A stretch of DNA of 10,806 bases from Candidatus Pelagibacter sp. (GTDB lineage Bacteria; Pseudomonadota; Alphaproteobacteria; Pelagibacterales; Pelagibacteraceae). Positions 7,056-10,806 of this stretch are shown here, piece after piece. The notes beneath the pieces were generated by a model. The model did no database searches. It was not told the origin of the DNA and saw nothing but the letters and a program-made list of their open reading frames with translations. The stretch spans positions 1 to 10,806 of the forward strand of contig JADHRH010000021.1 in assembly GCA_016777545.1 (NCBI GenBank), given 5' to 3'. Every line of letters begins with the position of its first letter. Positions within the stretch are counted from its first letter, which is position 1. The translations under genes and the position numbers were made by a program.

Positions 7056-7775
7056 CTAAAAATTATCCTTTAAATCTCTCAATTTTGAAAAGTTTTCCTC
7101 TGTACCAGATTTAAGAAAAATATTGCACTCTAGTTCCTCTTTAATTGTGGAAGGAATAGTAGGTAGGTTTTTTTTTAATTTTTCATCTATAAGTTTAATC
7201 TTAACTTTAAGGCTTTCATTGTCTTGGTCATGAGCAATACAAAATTTAGAGTTTTGTTTAGTATATTCATGTCCACAATAAACCTTTGTTTTTTCTGGTA
7301 GTGCTTTTATTTTCATTAATGAATTATACATCTGCGAGTATGTTCCTTCAAAAATCTTACCACAACCAAGTGAAAAGAGTGTGTCTCCCGTAAAAACAGA
7401 CTCTTCGTTATAAAAATAAAAACATATATGACCAAGAGTATGACCAGGTATATGAAATATTTTAGCCTGAAAATTTTCCTCGTGCCAAATGTCTTGATCG
7501 TTGACTAGTATATCTATTTCTGGAATTCTATCTTTATCTCCTTTGTATCCAATAATACTAGCTCCATATTTTTCTTTTAATTCTATATTACCTCCCACAT
7601 GATCGTAATGATGATGTGTGTTTAATATATATTTTAAATGTATATTTTTATCTTCCAAATATTTGATAATAGGTTTTGCTTCACTAGGATCAATCACACA
7701 CGCAATATTTTTAGTTTTGTCAATAATTAGATAAGCATAATTATCTTGCAGGCAAGGTATTATTTGAATTTCCAT
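7056..7775 (-). CDS. gloB: Hydroxyacylglutathione hydrolase (glyoxalase II)
   Basis: Glyoxalase II hydrolyses S-lactoylglutathione to D-lactate and glutathione, completing methylglyoxal detoxification. The 239-residue metallo-beta-lactamase-fold protein has all expected metal ligands: THHHYDH (53-59, giving His54, His56, Asp58, His59), His112 in HIPGHTLGH, Asp131 in FTGDTLFSLGCGK, and His169 in CGHEYT. The positions match the known glyoxalase II layout closely. The C-terminal helical domain typical of true GloB begins after about residue 170 and is rather short. The ATG directly abuts the metW stop (TAAATG), so gloB should be co-transcribed with metX-metW. A broader thioesterase role cannot be excluded, but the motif set and length point to GloB. 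Confidence 0.93.
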   Translation of the reverse strand: MEIQIIPCLQDNYAYLIIDKTKNIACVIDPSEAKPIIKYLEDKNIHLKYILNTHHHYDHVGGNIELKEKYGASIIGYKGDKDRIPEIDILVNDQDIWHEENFQAKIFHIPGHTLGHICFYFYNEESVFTGDTLFSLGCGKIFEGTYSQMYNSLMKIKALPEKTKVYCGHEYTKQNSKFCIAHDQDNESLKVKIKLIDEKLKKNLPTIPSTIKEELECNIFLKSGTEENFSKLRDLKDNF

Positions 7776-8372
7776 TTAATTCTCAATTAAAAAAATACCC
7801 AGTTCTGCTGATAAATTTTTACCATTTAGATTAAATTTATTAATAGAAGATATTTTTTCGTTATGTAGAGCTAATGATTTATCTAATTTAATTTTTCTAT
7901 CTTCACAAAAATTATAAAAATCTTTTATTGTACACATATGAAGGTTAGGGGTATTATACCATTCATCAGGTAGATTTTTTGTAATTGGCATAGTTCCTTT
8001 AATTAATAGGTGAAGTCTAACTTTCCAAAAACCAAAATTAGGTATTGTAACAATAGCTTTTTTACCAACCCTCAATAGCTCATTGATAACTATTTCAGGA
8101 TTCAAAAATGCTTGTAGTGTTTGGCTTAAAATAACAAAATCAAAGGAGCCGTCAGGAAATTGTAATAGATCTTTTTCTGCATCACCCTCAATAACAGTTA
8201 GTCCTTTTGATAAACATTTTTGAACATTATCTTTAGAGATTTCTATTCCCCTTATGTCTATTTCTTTATTATACTTAAGATATTCCATTAATATGCCATC
8301 TCCACAGCCTACATCTAAAACTCTAGTATTTTTTTCAATTAGATCAGAGATTATTTTAAATTCTTGTTTCAT
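7776..8372 (-). CDS. metW: MetW, methionine biosynthesis partner of MetX
   Basis: MetW proteins have a class I SAM-dependent methyltransferase fold and occur next to metX. In several proteobacteria MetW is required for, or stimulates, homoserine O-acyltransferase activity. The 198 residues start with a short helix, then motif I VLDVGCGDG (18-26). The acidic motif II is around RGIEISKD, and the DFVILSQTLQA stretch (79-89) is typical of MetW. IPNFGFWKVRLHLLIKG is also MetW-like. Its start lies two bases after the metX stop and its stop touches the gloB start, so translation of the three is probably coupled. The presence of motif I suggests SAM or SAH binding, but the reaction, if any, cannot be read from the sequence. 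Confidence 0.93.
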   Translation of the reverse strand: MKQEFKIISDLIEKNTRVLDVGCGDGILMEYLKYNKEIDIRGIEISKDNVQKCLSKGLTVIEGDAEKDLLQFPDGSFDFVILSQTLQAFLNPEIVINELLRVGKKAIVTIPNFGFWKVRLHLLIKGTMPITKNLPDEWYNTPNLHMCTIKDFYNFCEDRKIKLDKSLALHNEKISSINKFNLNGKNLSAELGIFLIEN

Positions 8373-8374
8373 GT

Positions 8375-9493
8375 TTAATTTTTAGAATAAGCTGTTTTAA
8401 TGTAATCACCTAGAGTATTCAAAAATTTAGGAACTTTTAAAAGGAAAGAATCGTGCCCTTTGTCAGATTCAATTTCAACAAATCCGACCTCAGCACCTAT
8501 AGCATTTAAGGCTATAACAATTTCTTTATTTTCAGAAGTTGGATAAAGCCAATCAGAAGTAAAAGATATAATAAGAAACTTAGTTTTAGTTTTTTCGAAT
8601 GCTTTAGATAAATTACCATGATGTTCTTTGATTAGATCAAAATAGTCCATTGCTCTTGTTATGTATAAGTAGCTATTAGCATCAAATCTATCAACAAATA
8701 CAGATCCTTGATATCTTAAATAACTTTCTATTTGAAAGTCTGCATCAAAACCAAATTTTAGGTTATCTCTTTCTTGTAACTTTCTTCCAAATTTTTCCTG
8801 TAAACCATTTTTAGATAAATAAGTTATATGTGCAGCCATTCTTGCAACAGACAATCCTTTGTTAGGGTTTTTATTTTGATTGGAATAATCACCATTTTCC
8901 CAATTAACATCTGCCATAATGGATTGTCTACCAAGTTCATTAAAGGCAATGTTCTGTGCTGAATGACTAGCTGTGCATGCTATTGGAATGGCAACCTTTG
9001 CTTTATTGGGAAAGTTATTTACGAACTGAAGTGTTTGCATACCACCCATTGATCCACCCATAACAGCAAACAATTTATCAATGTTAAAAAAATTTAAGAG
9101 ATTAAATTGTGCGTTAACCATGTCATTAATAGTGATAACAGGAAAAGTAATGCCATATTTTTTATTGGTATCGGGGTTAATTTCACTGGGACCATACGAG
9201 CCCATACAGCCACCAATAACATTGGCACAAATTACAAAATATTTATCAGTATCAATGGCCTTACCAGGTCCAACAGCATATGACCACCAACCCTCTTTTT
9301 TAGTAATTGGGTTTATTCCAGAAACAAATTGGTCACCAGTTAAAGCATGAAAAATAAGAATAGCATTATCTTTCTTCTCATTTAGGGAGCCATAAGTTTC
9401 GTAAGCTAGAGAATAATTATTGATAATTTGACCACAATCTAATTTTAATGGCTTATCAATTATAATATTTTTTATGTTCACATTTTTATTCAT
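8375..9493 (-). CDS. metX: Homoserine O-acetyltransferase (MetX family)
   Basis: MetX acylates the hydroxyl of homoserine with an acyl-CoA, the committing step towards methionine by sulfhydrylation or transsulfuration. The 372-residue alpha/beta hydrolase has FHALTGD (48-54) for the oxyanion region and the nucleophile elbow GGSMGG with Ser148. Asp314 in SDWLYP and His347 in KGHDSF complete the catalytic triad. Acetyl-CoA is the usual donor, but some MetX-fold enzymes use succinyl-CoA, and the sequence alone does not decide this. The gene is first in metX-metW-gloB and is preceded by a SAM-II-type riboswitch and a promoter. No good Shine-Dalgarno sequence precedes the ATG; GG in GGCTAA about 10 bases upstream is the nearest candidate. 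Confidence 0.95.
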   Translation of the reverse strand: MNKNVNIKNIIIDKPLKLDCGQIINNYSLAYETYGSLNEKKDNAILIFHALTGDQFVSGINPITKKEGWWSYAVGPGKAIDTDKYFVICANVIGGCMGSYGPSEINPDTNKKYGITFPVITINDMVNAQFNLLNFFNIDKLFAVMGGSMGGMQTLQFVNNFPNKAKVAIPIACTASHSAQNIAFNELGRQSIMADVNWENGDYSNQNKNPNKGLSVARMAAHITYLSKNGLQEKFGRKLQERDNLKFGFDADFQIESYLRYQGSVFVDRFDANSYLYITRAMDYFDLIKEHHGNLSKAFEKTKTKFLIISFTSDWLYPTSENKEIVIALNAIGAEVGFVEIESDKGHDSFLLKVPKFLNTLGDYIKTAYSKN

Positions 9494-9529
9494 AAATATT
9501 AGCCAAATTTGAATTGTGAGACAAAAAAA

Positions 9530-9579
9530 CTTATTTAGCGGTTTTTTTTAAGCGCTCGCAATTCAGTTAAATCAGCGCA
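9530..9579 (-). ncRNA. SAM-II-type riboswitch upstream of metX
   Basis: The minus-strand leader of metX contains the conserved parts of the SAM-II aptamer in order and spacing. P1 5' strand GCGCT (9578-9574) pairs with AGCGC (9556-9552). The loop begins with GATTTAAC (9573-9566) and ends in TTGCG (9561-9557). A 12-base A-rich segment then leads to GCTAAA (9539-9534). GCG (9559-9557) can pair with CGC (9540-9538) to make the pseudoknot. I recalled the known marine metX SAM-II RNA for comparison: it has the same GCGCUGAUUUAAC start, UUGC, and 12 bases between P1 and GCUAAA, while this loop is one base longer. The related SAM-V class shares the binding core. SAM binding should reduce metX expression. 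The aptamer lies about 40 bases before the ATG, so it does not cover the start codon. Confidence 0.88.
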
Positions 9580-9584
9580 TATTT

Positions 9585-9613
9585 TTTGTACTAGATAGTA
9601 TTTCTTATGTCAA
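9585..9613 (-). promoter_or_regulatory. Probable promoter of metX-metW-gloB
   Basis: On the minus strand a perfect -35 TTGACA (9613-9608) is followed after 17 bases by TACAAA (9590-9585), a 4/6 match to the -10 consensus. The predicted start is around 9580-9578. The first base-paired nucleotide of the riboswitch is 9578, so the aptamer begins at the very 5' end of the mRNA. The agreement between promoter and aptamer positions supports both calls. Confidence 0.6.
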
Positions 9614-9625
9614 TTTTTTTTAAAT

Positions 9626-9654
9626 ATGACTTATTCTATATGAAAGGATAATAT
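9626..9654 (+). promoter_or_regulatory. Candidate promoter of hisC
   Basis: On the plus strand ATGACT (9626-9631) resembles a -35 element. It is followed by GATAAT (9647-9652, 15-base spacer), or by TAATAT (9649-9654, 17-base spacer), as a -10 element. Transcription would start near 9660, about 25 bases before the hisC ATG. The region is so AT-rich that chance -10 matches are frequent, so this is a weak call. It lies back-to-back with the metX promoter. Confidence 0.35.
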
Positions 9655-9684
9655 TTTATTTATAAGGTAAAATAAATTAATAAA

Positions 9685-10767
9685 ATGACAGTTCCAAAAT
9701 TTAAAAAATTCAAAATAGAGGCTTATAAACCAGGTAAGTCAAATATAGCAAAAATACGAAATGTTATAAAATTATCAGCAAATGAGTCGGCCCTTGGTGT
9801 AAGCCCGAGAGTAAAGAAAATTTTACAGAATAAGAAATTGTTAATATCGAAGTATCCAGATGGTAAAGCAAAAAATTTAAGGAAAGAAATTTCAAAGAAA
9901 TACAAGTGTGATTTTGAGAAGATAATTTGTGGAGCGGGGTCAGATGAAATTATTCAAATGATTTGCCAGTTATACTTAAAACCCTCTGATGAAGTGATTG
10001 TTCCTCAATATAGCTTTTTAATGTACAGGATATATGCACAAATAGTGGGGGCAAAAGTTGTTTTTTCTAAGGAAGAAAATTTTAAAGTTTCAATAAATGA
10101 AATTATCAAGAAAGTAACAAAAAAAACCAAGCTTATATTTATTGCAAATCCTAATAACCCAACAGGAACATACTTAAGTAGAGCAGAATTAATAGATTTA
10201 AGAATGAAATTGAATAAAAACATTTTACTAGTTTTGGATGATGCGTATTTTGAATATATGAAAAATAAAGATTATAAATCTGGTTTAGATTTATTTAAAA
10301 ATAAAGATAATGTTGTTGTGATAAGAACTTTTTCAAAAATATATGGACTGGCCTCGTTGAGAGTTGGCTGGGGTCATGGACCCAAGAAAATTATCTCTGC
10401 AATGAATTTAATTAGACCTCCATTTAATGTAAATCAAGTTGCACAAATGGCAGCAATAGAGGCTTTAAAAGATAGAAACTTTATTAATCAATCTGTGAAA
10501 CACAATATCATAGAAGCAAATAAAGTTAGAAATGTTTTAGAAAAACTAAAAATTCTTTCAAATGAAGTAACAGCTAATTTTTTACTATTAAATTTTGATA
10601 AATGTAAATTTTCAGCTAATTATGTTTTTAATCAACTGCAATCAAGAGGAATTATATTAAGATCTACAGAGGATGGATATAATATTAAAAACAAATTAAG
10701 ATTAACAATTGGATCTAAAAAAGAGAATAAGAGATTCATAACAGCAATCAAGGCTATCTTTAATTAA
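9685..10767 (+). CDS. hisC: Histidinol-phosphate / aromatic aminotransferase
   Basis: This is a PLP-dependent fold-type I aminotransferase of the HisC family. Such enzymes transaminate imidazole-acetol phosphate in histidine synthesis, and many also act on aromatic 2-oxo acids. The 360-residue length is normal. Visible motifs are LSANESALG (30-38), YPDG (57-60), GAGSDEII (83-90), ANPNNPTG (154-161), LDDAY with the pyridine-contacting Asp185 and Tyr188, the PLP-binding Lys218 in RTFSKIYGLASLRVGWG, and RLTIG near the C-terminus. The ATG is preceded by an AT-rich stretch with AAGG about 18 bases upstream, too far for a convincing ribosome-binding site. The probable tyrA follows two bases downstream, as in other alphaproteobacteria. 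That context suggests a role in tyrosine/phenylalanine synthesis as well as, or instead of, histidine synthesis. Confidence 0.92.
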   Translation: MTVPKFKKFKIEAYKPGKSNIAKIRNVIKLSANESALGVSPRVKKILQNKKLLISKYPDGKAKNLRKEISKKYKCDFEKIICGAGSDEIIQMICQLYLKPSDEVIVPQYSFLMYRIYAQIVGAKVVFSKEENFKVSINEIIKKVTKKTKLIFIANPNNPTGTYLSRAELIDLRMKLNKNILLVLDDAYFEYMKNKDYKSGLDLFKNKDNVVVIRTFSKIYGLASLRVGWGHGPKKIISAMNLIRPPFNVNQVAQMAAIEALKDRNFINQSVKHNIIEANKVRNVLEKLKILSNEVTANFLLLNFDKCKFSANYVFNQLQSRGIILRSTEDGYNIKNKLRLTIGSKKENKRFITAIKAIFN

Positions 10768-10769
10768 TT

Positions 10770-10806
10770 ATGAAAAATATTTTAATTATAGGCTGTGGTT
10801 TAATTG
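10770..10806 (+). CDS. tyrA: Probable prephenate/arogenate dehydrogenase, N-terminus (partial)
   Basis: Twelve codons are visible before the window ends. They read MKNILIIGCGLI, and the next codon starts with G. This is the beginning of a Rossmann NAD(P)-binding beta-alpha unit of the GxGxxG type. Its place two bases after hisC, divergent from metX-metW, matches the alphaproteobacterial hisC-tyrA(tyrC) arrangement. TyrA oxidatively decarboxylates prephenate or arogenate in tyrosine synthesis. The name rests mainly on context, because any Rossmann dehydrogenase would begin this way. Confidence 0.6.
   Translation, partial: MKNILIIGCGLI

Noticed and set aside
7041..7062. AGC...GCT bases around 7044-7062 as a terminator hairpin after gloB.
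   Set aside because: Only three base pairs form and no U-run follows; the segment is better explained as the -35 region of the rplU promoter.
9081..9350. Open frame on the plus strand (89 codons) opposite metX.
   Set aside because: It is antisense to the conserved core of metX, including the active-site region, and its translation has no family resemblance.
9494..9525. A second GGCTAA (9504-9499, minus strand) near the metX ATG suggested a tandem SAM-II/SAM-V arrangement.
   Set aside because: There is no second GATTTAAC or TTGC core and no P1-like helix between the first aptamer and the ATG, so a complete second aptamer is not supported.

Overview
This window looks like a streamlined, low-G+C alphaproteobacterial genome, most probably of the SAR11/Pelagibacterales type. 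The DNA is strongly AT-rich and the proteins are rich in Lys, Ile and Asn. Genes are short to normal in length, and nearly every junction is an overlap or a gap of 0-30 bases. The gene neighbourhoods (rplU-rpmA-obgE-proB-proA-nadD-rsfS-ctpA-rppH, and metXW divergent from hisC-tyrA) are alphaproteobacterial. The taxonomic call is inference, since no rRNA gene is present.

Layout. (1) Bases 1-448, plus strand: the last codons of atpD (F1 beta) and complete atpC (F1 epsilon), the end of the ATP synthase operon. (2) Bases 441-6990, minus strand: one tightly packed nine-gene run, transcribed rplU, rpmA, obgE, proB, proA, nadD, rsfS, ctpA, rppH. It meets atpC tail-to-tail with an 8-base overlap inside a palindrome. 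A good sigma70-like promoter lies just upstream of rplU. (3) Bases 7056-9493, minus strand: metX, metW, gloB, again nearly without gaps. (4) Bases 9494-9684: the only real intergenic region (191 bases). It holds a promoter and a SAM-II-type riboswitch for metX, and a weaker candidate promoter for hisC. (5) Bases 9685-10806, plus strand: hisC, then the start of a probable tyrA.

How the genes work together. The long operon couples ribosome components and assembly/silencing factors (L21, L27, Obg, RsfS) to proline synthesis (ProB, ProA), NAD synthesis (NadD), envelope proteolysis (CtpA) and mRNA decay (RppH). The metX-metW-gloB unit makes O-acylhomoserine for methionine synthesis, carries the usual MetX partner MetW, and appends glyoxalase II. 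SAM sensed by the leader RNA probably turns it down. hisC-tyrA form an amino-acid (aromatic/histidine) pair divergent from metX.

No mobile element, CRISPR array, tRNA, rRNA or phage gene is visible. I see no clearly undescribed system. The most informative non-coding signal is the metX leader: the aptamer appears to start at or next to the predicted transcription start, and a U7 run that could form an alternative helix follows it directly.
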